From Misgurnus anguillicaudatus (taxonomy: Eukaryota > Chordata > Actinopteri > Cypriniformes > Cobitidae), in assembly GCF_027580225.2 (NCBI RefSeq), contig NW_027395277.1:620001-684000 (forward strand): DNA of 64,000 bases, written 5' to 3'. The position numbers and the translations under genes were made by a program. The notes under the pieces were generated by a model. It had not been told where the DNA came from and did not search any database. It worked only from the letters and a program-made list of their open reading frames with translations. Below are positions 48,001-61,100 of the stretch, one piece after another. Position 1 is the stretch's first letter. Each line of letters opens with the position of its first letter.

Positions 48001-50712
48001 CATTCAAAAAACTTTTAGATATAAAATCGAATAAAAGATCTAACCTGACACCTTTCGGCCTCATGTAGCGCCCCCTGCAGTCGGGCTCTGTTCGCCTCAG
48101 CCTCTGCCTCCAGCTGCTGCCTCGTTTGTCTCTCATGCTCCAGTTTGGCCCCGATCACGGAGCATTCGGCTTTCAGTGCACTCAGCTGACCGTTATACTG
48201 GAAGACAGTCTGAGTTAAAGCCTCATCGCTCAATTTCAGGTCCCTGCGAGCGTCCTCCAGTCTCTCACGCAGGGCGTCTCTCTCTTCAGCCAGTCGCGAC
48301 TCTTCTTGCCGACTATGAGACTGAGAGCGGTCCAGCTCGGCCCGAGCACCGTTCAGCTCATCGTGAAGTGCTCGGTTCTGCTGCAGCAGCTCACGCTCGC
48401 GGTCCGAGGCCTCCGTCAGCTGAGACATGGCCTAGGCACATGAAAAAGATTTTAATAACATGTTTCTTATCACTTATAAACTTGAAAAACTGTAAAACAC
48501 TGAATGCAGCCTCATTATAACAGCATGGGTTGGATTTCACAATAAGCGGAAGTGCATGTCATTAGGACAAAGCCTGAAAATCTGACCAATCACGTGTCAG
48601 GAAACTATGATACATAAAACATGTTGATACAATTATATTTTTGTCTATCACATCAATGACTGTAAAGCTATGACATCACTGATATCCTGGAGGGCCTCTG
48701 TCCTGCAGAGTTTAGTTCCAACCCCAATTAAACACTTCTAAAAAAATCGAATTCAAGTCTTCAGGATTACTTGGAAATGAAATTCAGGTGTGTTTGGTTA
48801 GGGTTGGAACTAAACTCTGCAGGACAGTGGCCCTCCAGGACCCAGGGTTCCCCACTCCTGCTGTAAAGGTATGACATTACTGACATCATTGCATTTATTA
48901 CTGTAAAGGTATGACATCACTGATTTCAGTGCACACGTGACTGTAAAGCTATGAAATCACTAATATCAGTGAACATGTGACTGTAAAGATATAACATCAC
49001 TGATAACAGTGCACACATGACTGTAAAGATATGACATCACTGACATCATTGCATATATTACTGTAAAGCTATGACATCACTGATATCAGTGCACACGTGA
49101 CTGTTAAGCTATGACATCACTAATATCAGTGCACACGTGACTGTAAAGCTATGACATCACTGATATTAGTGCACACCTGACTGTAAAGATATGACATCAC
49201 TGCAGATGTGGCTGTAAAGCTATGACATCACTGCAGGTATCAGTGCACACATGACTGTAAAGGTATAACATCACTGACATCACTGCTTATATTACTGTAA
49301 AGCTATGACATCACTGCACATGTGACAGTAAAGGTCACGGCAATGTGTAAGGGGTTGTGTACACCAAAACTGGACAACGGCGAATGCCAATTCAGCTGAG
49401 TGCCAGCTTTCTTCAGCTAAGCGCTTTGGTAGCTCTGGTACGTCAGCTGTGAGACAGTCGGTTGCTGTGATACTTGTCCCGCCCCACCTCCACTGTGATT
49501 GGACGGCCACGTGAGAACTGACATTGACGAGCGGAGCTTTTCTTCCAAAGTTGAACATTTTTCAACTCTCGGCGCTGAGCACAGAAAAACTGCCGGGCGC
49601 CGGTTTTCAGCGCGGAAGAAAACCGCTAGCTGCTGGCTTATTTGAAAAACGCAGAGCTTCCATTGGAAACTATTGAAAACATGCGCTGGCCGCGGGCGTA
49701 AAAGTTTTGGTGTGCACAACGCCTAAATGAATTTGTCAGCAATGAACACAGGAGAAACATTTCTCAAGGTTTCATATTCTAGGATGCAAATGCTTTGGAT
49801 ATGAATTTCTACAGATAAACCAACATATAGTATCAGTCACATGACATACAGAGATGGTCACATGACGGGACAGTGGTACCTCGTTGCTTTTGTTGAAGTT
49901 TCTGAGGTTTTCCTCCTCGATGTCCTGCTGCTTGCGCAGATGGTTGTTGAGTAATTCCTCATGAAGGGTGCGAGCGCTGCGCTCATGAGACAGAAGACGC
50001 TGAGACTCATCTCTGTCCTCCTCCAGCTAATCACACAAAAACAGATTTTATTCAACTTCAACAACACCCTAATGGAAAACCCAACCAGACTGAGATGGTT
50101 GCTTGTTTAATAAGGTGGTCAAGACAGATTATCAGATCTTGGACTTCATCAACAAACCATCTACCATTTCCCAAACTCCAGCCTCAGTATCACCTGTTTG
50201 ATGCTGTTCTTCAGAGCTCTGATCTCCAGTTCCAGACTCCGGGCTTTCAGGTCGGCTTTGTGCCGCTCCTCGGCTTCGGCCCGCTGCTGCTCCTCTTTCC
50301 TCTGGAGCTGCTCGCGAGTTTTATTGTAGAGCATCAGAGCGCTCTGATGTTTCTCCTGCTCCTGTCTCAGCAGGAACCTTCATCAGAAAGGATAGAGAGT
50401 CAGAGGCAATGCTTGAAATGTCAAAAAAATATTTATATATTAAGCATGCAAAATAAAACTAAATGGTAAAAAAACATGTATGCATGCTTCGAGCTCACTT
50501 GAGATTGTTCATGTCAGTCTCCAGCTCCAGTTTGAGATGTTCCAGGTTGGATTTGCTGCTTCTCATCTCGTCCAGCAGGATGCTGAGCTCACTGCGTTCC
50601 TGCTCCAGCTGTGTGGTTTTATCGGCCAGGCGGCCGTGTCGGTCTCGTTCTCTCTGGATGGTTCGCTCATACTCGTGAAACATGTTTTGTAGTTTTACAA
50701 CGCTCACTGAAT
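36033..50712 (-). CDS. ankrd26: ankrd26 part 3: coiled-coil and C-terminal exons
   Basis: Exons 5' to 3': 50499-50712, 50194-50377, 49880-50026, 48045-48431, 47338-47919, 47110-47262, 46640-46815, 44239-44332, 43530-43607, 43268-43402, 42621-42733, 40117-40258, 39610-39900, 39294-39529, 38946-39195, 36354-36399 and 36033-36187. All junctions keep phase. The first exon has YERTIQRERDRHGRLADKTT and LLDEMRSSKSNLEHLKLELE, the most conserved coiled-coil entry of the family. Heptad-type Leu/Glu/Gln/Arg sequence continues for about 1,000 residues. Then comes a glycine/serine/leucine linker (SLGSVGAYGASLGPLNRSLG), the short helix MQKELEKNISKELDY and the terminal VKKATQQYLEVLKKNYMI. Confidence 0.88.
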
Positions 50713-52065
50713 CTGTAGGGTAAACAAAAATACACGATTCACCACCTGAAAGTCTCCATTTACTGTTAAATATCAGATAGAGCTATTAAAGAAATATCAT
50801 TTGAGATTGAGACAGACTCACCCAGATAGCTGGAGTCGAGCTGTTTAAAGAGCAGGGAAGCGTTACGGTATCCAGATACTGGAGTCTCCAGATCCTCAGT
50901 GGCCGTGTCGGAAGACTGGGTGAGATCTTCAAAATCATCTCCCATCTCCGGTTCTCCGTCAGTCTGCGTGAGGAACAGACACTTTAAACAAACACTGAAA
51001 CATTACAGAAGAGGTGTACGACATTTTCTCATGAATGAAGCTCACCTGCTCTTTCTTATGCCTTAAAGATGGAGATCTGTAAGAAGAGAGGAGTACAGAT
51101 GAGTAAATATCATCACAATGTAAAATCTATTCCCACTGTCAGGCATGATTGGTCTCATGAAGAGGATATAATGCAGTATTCTCTGTCCATACATCACCTT
51201 TCTTTGCTTTTGGGGATTAGTTAATGTCATAATTTGTCTCATATTGTTATATACAGTCCCGGTTAAAAGTGATGTCCAACTTTGACAAACTGAATTTATA
51301 AGAAATTATGCACAATGCAACTGAGTCAAGGCCCAGGAGAATGACTAAAAAAATATTGCGAGAGAATCAACAAATATTAAAAATTGTAGTCAATGTATGC
51401 TTGATTTCTCCTGCGCTTCATTTCTGAATGCATTTTTTGTATATTCGAACAAATCCCACATTTCATCATATGCTATAGTTTGCCTTTTGACCAGATAAAT
51501 ATGTGTTTTTGTATCACACACCTCCTATTTTAATGTTTTAATTAAATCTAAGGGTGCATTAAAACAAATATTACACAAATACCCATCTCTGGCCAAAAAT
51601 ATATATATTAAATATATTCTAAATAAATATTGTAGAAAGTAATGGTCAATTGAATATATTTTTTATTTGGAAATATATTTAGTTTTAACTTTATATATTA
51701 AAAAAAAAAATTCAAGGGCAAGCAAATACATTTCTAATTTTACATCCCATATGGCAAAAAATTTATTGTAAATGTAAAATGTAAAAAGTTATTTTTCTAG
51801 AGTATATTTTTGAAGTTGAAAATATATTTAATTTTAACTTTTTAAAACAGGTATGTTTACAGGTTCGTAACAAAAAATGTTTTTCTTTCAATGCAATGTG
51901 AATATATTTTTTTTTGGATTGAAATATATGGTGGGGTAAACATATTTTTAATGCTTTAAAATGTATTTATTTTTAAAATATATTTCAAAATATTTGCAGA
52001 ATTTTTGGCCATTTTTGTATATTTTGAAATATATTTAACAATATATATATCTAAAAACATATATC

Positions 52066-52102
<37 letters not shown>

Positions 52103-55100
52103 CCATATGGGTATAACCCTTTCGGACAACATTTTTAGCCACTACTGTATATAAAAACACAGTATATACAATATGAACAAAAAAATTGAAGAAAAAAAAG
52201 TTCAATTAGAAGGAAATTGCATTAAAAGCATGCAAATACTGCATGTATACCTCCTGTCCTCCTCTGACAGCTCACTTAAAGTACTATCATCAAAGACAGA
52301 CTCAATGTCTCCATTATGGCGGGTCACAGGTCGTGGAGGTTTGCCCAGCAGTGGGGGAGCTACATGGAGATTTCGGGCTTGGTTATCTAACATTTTCTTT
52401 TCCTCCTCATCCTCATCATGTGCTGGAGCCCTGTTAGTGCTGAGGGGGCACACATCTCATTATGAAGTTGAAATGAAAAAGACATATCAACGCATCAGGA
52501 AGCACTACACATATTTTTGTCAAATCGGATGCTACCTAAAGGATTTCTATATGAAATACATAAACACAAAAATTTATTAAAATTCAAAACAAGATATTTT
52601 TCAAATGTTTTTCCAGCACCTGGCGGTCTTTGGCCAGTGCTAAGCAACAAGAGTTGAAAAACATTTAACTTTGGGTACAACACAGAGCTTGTCAATGTCA
52701 CTTTTTACTCAGTCGTCCAATCACAGTAGAGGAGGAGCGGGACAAATACCACCCCAACCAACCGGTGCATCACGTACAACGACTAAAACAAAACGATCAT
52801 AGCAACTAAAGAGCTCAGCTGAAGAAATGCTGGCTGTGTGTCCACATTTTTTTCAGCTTAGGAGATTTGGTTTTTTAATGTCAGTTGCTGCCGTTTTTAA
52901 AAATGCAGTGTTCCTATCGCAAAAAAATTGGAAAATTACGCTAGACCAAAGATATTTAATGTTAACAAGATGTGTTACTAGTATTAATATAAATGGGGGT
53001 ATCACAACAGTCAGTATGGTCGCTCTAGTCCCGCCATCTAATAAAAAGAGCCAATCGTCAACCGTTAAAGAATGACATCACCTGGGGGAGGGACGCGTTG
53101 CAAATATGGCAGCGCAGTTGCGCGACTTCCTTTAAAGGACTGGCTTGACTCAGTAAAAAGCTTTAGTGGAGACACATAAAGCATAAAGGTACAAAAAAGG
53201 TTGTACGTGGTGCAATTAACATTTGGATCACAATCTTTAATTTTTATTAAACTATTTTTAATTTTAGTTAGTAATGTTGATGGTATGTACATCTTACGAA
53301 AAGGTAATACACAAGTGTTTTGATAGCACTATGAATGTAACAGATTTTTTGCAGTTGATAATGTTAACGTACTTAGTGTAGATTTTAATAATATTTAAAT
53401 ATTTTATTTTTTTTAATATATATTTGTACTATTTTGTATTAATTTGTTTTGCTGAAGTAAAAATTGTGAAAAGTGCTATAGAGCTCATGCAAATGATTAA
53501 GGGGTTTGGCATCAGCACAAACGGGTTAAAATGAAAAATTATAATATAAAAAGTTTCAGTAATGTGAGATATATACCGTCTTGGACTTCTTGTCAGGTGT
53601 CTTGATGAAACACTATCCTTTTTTCTTTCACCAGATACTCTTTCCTGAGGTTTTGAGTTGCCAAAGTTGGTGTCAGTTTTCCTTCCCTTTCCTTGATCAA
53701 GTTCATCTCCTACTCTGGATCCTTCAGTATCCCACAAAACACTGTTCTGATGTTCTCCTCTCATATCATCAGCCTTGTCACCCTAAAACACAAGATAATA
53801 TTTGTTAAAAGAAGGATTAAAATGTACAGACATATAAAAAGATATTACACTTATGTGCATATGGAGATGTTTAGGAAAGTATGGATGAAACAAATATCGA
53901 AGTCAGTTGATCGTGCAAAAACATTTCAGGAACAAGACAACACTTCACAAACAAAAATACCACACATCTTTTTTTACATAAAAAGAAGAAGAAGCTCTAA
54001 GGACTAAAACACTTCAACCCAAAGTCAACAGAGACCCACAGAAGGTTAAAATGGTTGTGGAGAAGCTTCTCTGTTGAGAGACATCATGAAAACACAAACT
54101 AGATCTTCAAGAAGATGAGGAGAGATCTTCAGACAGATGAAGGAAACCATAAGTGACACACACACAACAGATGAGGTGCGGACTGACGCCCATGTGCTGT
54201 CTCAAGGGTATCATTTGACACCAGCACAAAAAATAAGCAGATAAATATTTAATATGTGACACACTGTAAAAATGCAGTTCAGGTCACACTGACACATCAC
54301 AAAGTTAAGACAGATACAGGACAAGATGGACAAATGAAGGACCCCATGAAATCTGAAAACGCTTTGGCTGTTACTGCAGCTTTAAGGTCATCTATACCCT
54401 AGCACACTCCTAAAAGATCAAATAAAGTACTTTTTAAGAAAAACTAAGAAAGTAATCCATTTCACAGGGTCTTCACGAAAGACATGAAAATGTTAATGAT
54501 CATTACTGAACAGTTCTGTCATTTGACCATCAACAGCTGAAGAGTCTTAAAAGATGACTGAAAGATGATGCTTGAGTTTGAGATAAAGCAAAGGATGAGG
54601 CAAAGGAAAATATTAGTCTCTAAAAACTACTCCAGACATGTCCTGCTGGTGTCCTACCTCATGTCTGGACGTCCGCAGGCCCTCCTCACCCTCATCAGAG
54701 TCAGAAAAGGGCACGTCCAGAATTTTAGGTGGGACGTCCAGCTCACTAGGAGCAAGCAATGAGGTTCTGTGACACTTCTCATCTTTAGACTTTTCATCAA
54801 TGTTGTTTTCTGATTCTGATGGACACTTAGTATTTGCTTTGGTTCCAATATCTGCAGAAAAATCTTCATCAGAAGAGGAAGAGCCCTCTTGTTGGACCTC
54901 ATGCCTGAGGAGCTCTGGGATTAATTGAGGATCACTGGTAAGGCTGTCCTGATGAAGGTCTGCATCACTGATCTCAACGCTCGTCGCCCTTTGAGAGTTT
55001 TCTTGAGGTTCCTCAATCTGTGAGTCTTCCAGACCGGACTCTCTCTGCTCAGGAATGGGCAAAAGTACGGCGCTTCTCGCACGAGCAGCGGGACGCACAA

Positions 55101-58100
55101 TCGGCTCACCTTCTTCCTCACTCGAATCTTCAACTTCTGCTACAACATCCAGCTCTTCATCTCCACTGCTGTGCTTTTCTTCATTCCCTTGAAGCTCCAA
55201 AAGGTCATGATGTTGTTTGGGATCCAGCTCCCCAAATCTCTCTTTTAGTTCAGCGGTCACATTTCTGTATTGAGATTTGGTCTCCTTTTTATCATTCTCC
55301 ACCCAAATCTTCTCATAACGTTCCTCCCAGGGAATGTCACCAGCGTTCTCCAAGTTTATTTTCTCCTCTTCTTCAGCAAAGACTGGAAGCTCAAATGGAT
55401 CATTGGTATGTGGGCTACCTATATCTACAGAAGATGCTGGTAACGTCTTCCTTGCCTTGGTTTGCAAAAGAATACAACCAACAATGAAAAACAAAACAAG
55501 GGTCTGAAGGACTTTAGTTGAACATCTGACATGAACGTGTTTAATAACAACATTTACAGTTTGTCACAAAGGTTACTCATGCTTTAAAGGGGACATTTAA
55601 GAAGACTTTTTTAAGATTTAAAATACATCTTTGGTGTCCCCAGAGCACATGTGTGAAGTTTTAGCTCAAAATACAACACAGATAATTTATTATAACATGT
55701 TAAAATTGCCATTTTGTTGGTGTGAGCAAAAATCTGCTAAATGTCAGTGCCGTTGTTGGATAGTGTGCATATTAAAGGCGGAGTCCACGATGTTTGAAAA
55801 ACGCTTTGGAAAAGAAGACGGGCCGACTACCAAAACACACTTATAGCCAATCAAATTAAATCAAATGCCGGGTTGCGTATGTGTGGGGCGGGTCTATCAA
55901 CAGAAGGTCCAGATTCTATTGGGGTAGGGGCGTGTTTGTTCAGGTGATTTCAAATATCAACATTGGCTTTCAAACATCATGGACTCCGCCTTTAAGGGGC
56001 GGTATATCCCCTTCTGACATCACAAGGGGAGCAAATTTCAAAGACCTATTTTTTCACATGTTTGAAGAGAATGGTTTACCAAAACTAAGTTACTGGGTTG
56101 ATCTTTTTCACATTTTCTAGGTTGACAGAAGCCGTGGGGACCCAATTATAGCACTTAAACATGGAAAAAGTCGGATTTTCATGATATGTCAACACATTTA
56201 AGATACCAGATTTGTATTATGTACACAAAAAGGTTTCATGTACTGAACTATGTAATAAATCATCACTTCATAAACTCAAGAACTCTTTTCCCAAAGTTCC
56301 AAGTCTTTTCAAACACTCGAATCCCAGAAAGAGGCGGAGTTAATGTTAATTGTATAAATTCCACCTGCCTGATCTTCACGTTCACTAGTGCCTGAGCTCC
56401 TGTCACTTTCATCATCTTCTGTTGTGTGTTCCTGTCGAGGACCTGAAGAGAAAACCTACATTATTACATTATAAATTATATTATTACATTAAATGAGATG
56501 TGTAATATCCTAATAACTTTACCTGCATCAGGTTCTGTGATGTTTGGCAGTGAATTAGTTATCTTGGCTGGACTGGAGGCGTCTGTATCCCAGTCAGATT
56601 CTGAACAATGTATGAGTTAATTTTATTATTTGACATCTTCAAATAGTATTGTTTTACCATTGTACACATCTACAGTACCTTCACTCTCTGGTCTCTGATT
56701 TGAGTCCAGGCGGAGTCGTGGCAGTGGGCGTGGCTTTGAGCCGGCATCTGCGTAGAGAGATCGTGGGCTAGGTAGAGGTGTCGTGGACTTGTTTGTCTCT
56801 GGATGTGTGTCTTTAACTTCTATGGAGTTCTCGTCCTCGTCCTGTTCCAGTGGTGTGATGGGGAACGCCGGGGCTGGTTGGTCAGGTTCCTCCTCCATCT
56901 TATAAACTGGAAAGTTCTTACTGGCCTTACTGGTGGTGCTGGCCGAGTCCCAGTCTGAAGCATCTGTCAGGAGCAGAGAAAACAACATCTCATTTTCACC
57001 AAAAGCATATTTAAGTATAGAGCTTCTATGTCTGCATTATCAACCATCTTTTCTAATGCACCACGGCTTTGATGATAGCACGCATAGGCAAAACTATAAA
57101 TGTTTACGGAAGTACACAGGGCACAAGCGCTTAAGTATCTGACCTGAAGGGCGAATTGCTTTGAATGAGACAAACACAAAAACAAAGAAATGAGACTGTT
57201 AGTAAAATGGGAAGATTGATTCAGATATTAAAGATTTAGAGATATCAAAATTACCTTCGAGATCATCAGCATCTCCCAAACCCAGCTCTTCCATGAGGTC
57301 TGTAAGAAAACCAGTGAGGTTTGAATATGAAATCAGAAATGTTACAAGATATTATCATTAGTTAAAACTGTACAACACCTGTTTTCTTAGCAGCTTCTTT
57401 TGAATCCATCAGTTTATTGAGAACAGACACCGGCTCCCTTTTTATCACTTTGGGCTGCAACAAACAATGTTACATTTTATTTAAAACTTGAATTACAAAT
57501 TTTAAGGCAGCATTGTATTTAAATTCCTCATATTGTCATCAATATCTCATTTTTGATTTCAGAAAATGCAGAAAACTGACAGAGATTACATCATTGTTTT
57601 CTTTAAATACTGAATTGTGATTGGTCGTCTGCTCAAACATGTTTTAATTCAAAATTGTGACTGGCCCTTTTATACTACATCTGCTTGAGATGATCTTGGT
57701 ATTTCATTCAGGAAATATAAATCAAGTGCTCAAAATAATGCTTACCGGTATTTCTATCTCCTTCTCTTCCTCATCATCCTCATCATTTCTTAAAACTGAA
57801 AAGCAAACGGATATGACATTCAAAACTTTTCCCAAAAACTACAACAAGTAGCAGAAACATAAATATTAATGTACAGACACAGGTCCCCATGTAGCAGATG
57901 TGCATGCATGCACATGCAAAAATGGAGGTCATCTTAATCCATTAAAACACATTTGAGCTGTTCAACATGAGACACAATGATGGACCACCCCAACATTAGC
58001 AAGTATTAGTGGAGCATCGTCAAAGACTTTACAACATGCCATGAACGCACGAATGACGTATGGGAAATCGAAAAGTGCAATGCAATGCAAGGCGACTGTA

Positions 58101-61100
58101 ACAGAGATGCTGCAGGTGATTATGGGTAATCCAGCAGGACAACAGCCAATCATGATGCAGCACAGAATGCCTACCCACAGTCCTGCAGCCTCCTAGCTGG
58201 TCTATACTTCCCAAAAAATTAACATTCCTCCCTCGGCTTACAAAGGAAGGAACGTATAAGAAGTCTATAAAGGAATTTAATAATATTATAATTATGAATA
58301 ACTCTGTGCATCACTTTGCGCATTATGATTGATTAATCTTAATTAAGCAAAGCCATGGAAAATGTAAATCTCTTCTGCATATTTTTAAGCATGAAATGGT
58401 TGCAGAAGGCAACGAAGGCAAAGTTATTATGGTATATGTAATAATATTTTAGCACAGTAAAGAATATCTCAATAGGCTTACACACCTTCAGGGCTCTCTT
58501 CGCATACACTGGACATGGATCTGTGGGATTTGGCAGGATGAGGTTTCTTTGTCGGACTCTCAGAACCGGACTAAAAAGAGATAAAATGACAACAGACGTA
58601 AGAATGAAATGCACACATAGAAACCTCATGAACTACATTATGTACTGTACTTGAAGTACCATATGATTTTTAGCAATGTTAATGTTTCAATAAATCAAAT
58701 TTAAACTAGTTTTTAATTAGAGTTTAATTAATGAATTGCTATCACAATCTCACGTCACTCCCTGCAGTACCATCATGCAACACTAGGTGATATCTGATAA
58801 CCCTCGGTGTTGAGAATCCTGTTTTCATGGCAAATTACGGCAAATGGAAACACAATAATTTCTCATAAACTTCCATATATCGCCAAAATGTTTTTACGTG
58901 TGGGTGAGGTGGTTTTTCATGAAAATTCGAAAAAAGAAATATATCGCACAACTGCAATTGAAAACGGTTTTTTTCCTCGGATTTACAGGTCACCAGACAT
59001 GCGTAAAAGCAACATGATCATTTTTTAAATATGGCGCGGTATGTTTAATTGAATGACAAGACAGAAGAGGTGTGTTAGACTTCATTTAGCATTTATTTAG
59101 TCACAGGAACCGTCAAGTGTATGACATCAAAATACTGCGATAGCAATTCGGGAGTCGACTGCTCTGTATGCTTTTGAGTTACTTTCACTGTATTTTAATG
59201 TCTTCTGCATGTCGGTAGTTTTTGGCCGACATTTACAAAATAACGCTAAAGTTTTGCGCAAATTGAATGGAAACGCAGCTAGTGAGTGCTTTGCACTTAA
59301 ACCAATTCCAGTTTAAACCTTTTTCCCAGCATTTTTCTTAGGGGGCACCACCAAAAGCTTTTACGCCTGCGGCCGGCGCATGTTTTCAGTTGTTTCCAAT
59401 GTAACCTTGGCGTTTTTAAAAAAGCTAGCAGCTAGTTGTTTTTTTCCTGCTGAAAGCCGGCGCTCAGCAGTTTTCAGCTTTTAGCCCTGAGTGCCGTGAG
59501 TTAAAAAAGATTCAACTTTGGGTGAAAAGCTCCAATAGTCAATGCCAGTTCTTACACGGCCCTCAAATCACAGTGGAGGAAGGGTGGGACAAATATCACA
59601 ACAACCAACCGGCGCATCGTTCAACGACTGATAAACAAAGCAGGAAGCATCATAGCAACCAAAGCGCTCAGCTGAAGAAAGCTGGCGGTCGGTAGAAATA
59701 AAGGTATCCGCTTGGCGTTTTCAGCCGTGTTTTAAAGCTTCGGTGTGCACGGCCCTTGGAGTGCCTTGTCAGAACTGACTTTGACAATCGGAGCTTTTCA
59801 CCCAAAGTTGAATTTTTTTTACTCACGGTGCTCAGTGCAGAAACAACGCAGAGCGAGCTACTGTTTTTCTTTAAAAACGCTGCGCTTCCATTGGAAACAA
59901 CTAAAAACATACACTGACCGCCGGTGTAAAAGCTTTGGTGTGCATGCCCCCTAACATATTCCGTACCTCCGAGTCCCAAGGAGAGTCGTTGTGTTCATCT
60001 TCCTTCTCAAGGCCCAACTCAGAAAGGAAATCTGAAAATAACAAGAATAGGGTTTCTAGTCACAAAGCTACCTCGGTGTGTTTATAAAGACTTGATGATG
60101 ACATGGTTACTGACCGCCAATGACTTGTAAGGAAAATTTACCCCTTTGCTTATCTTTGGTAGTTCCACCATTTTGAGGCTTTTCACACAGTTTCTCCTGT
60201 TCTTTCTTTTCATCCTCCTCTTCTTCTTCTTCATCCTCCTCCTCTTCATCCTCTGTGGAGGATTCCTCCTGTTTAAAGAAATGAATTTCCTATCATTACA
60301 AACTTAAACCAATCTGAGCAAGCTGGAGAACCAACAAGAAGCGTATTAGTTAAATAGCATACTTAAAACAACATTTAACATAAAAGAAAGAAATGGTGGG
60401 ACGGGCGAGGACAGATCTGCCAGGGCTACCATATCTAAAAGCTACAACTACAAACTCTTAATTCTAACCATCACCTCCCAAATACCTGCGAATATCTTTG
60501 CTTTGTAAGTCTTTCTTCCATTACATACTCATTTACACCGATCTGTCTGTTCGATTGCTCATAGTCTTCCTCAATAATGTCTTCTCCATCCGAATCAGAA
60601 GTGAGATTGACTTCATCTATGATCGTGTAGGGAATCTCTTCTAGTACAGCCGGTTCTTTTTCAAACACATCTTTTGGACGTTCATCAGCAAAGTTGCCCT
60701 TAACAAAATGATTACACTGAGGAGAGTCTTGATTTCTAGCAACGTTTGACTCTTGATTCGAATCCTCTGATAGATGCATAACTGTTGAAGGAGATGGTCT
60801 GTTTAAGATCTTCTCCTCAGATGTGGAGGCCCTTGTAGTCTGTGGTTGACTTGCAGACTGGATGTCAGGACATTCATCAATGCATTCGCTGTCTTCTCGT
60901 GATACAGAATCATTTTCAGATACTTTGACTGAACCACTTGCAAAATCATACTGCATTTGATTCACTCGGCTATCTGATTCTTCCTGTTTATTGTCATTTA
61001 CATATTGGTCTTCATCACTTTGATCATCACATCCAACAATCATGGACACGGGTATGGCTCCACTGTCATCAATCTGATCCATGTGTACAGATTCTCCGTG

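Noticed and set aside
55020..55487. 155-residue plus-strand frame
   Set aside because: Antisense shadow of the 798-nt ankrd26 exon.
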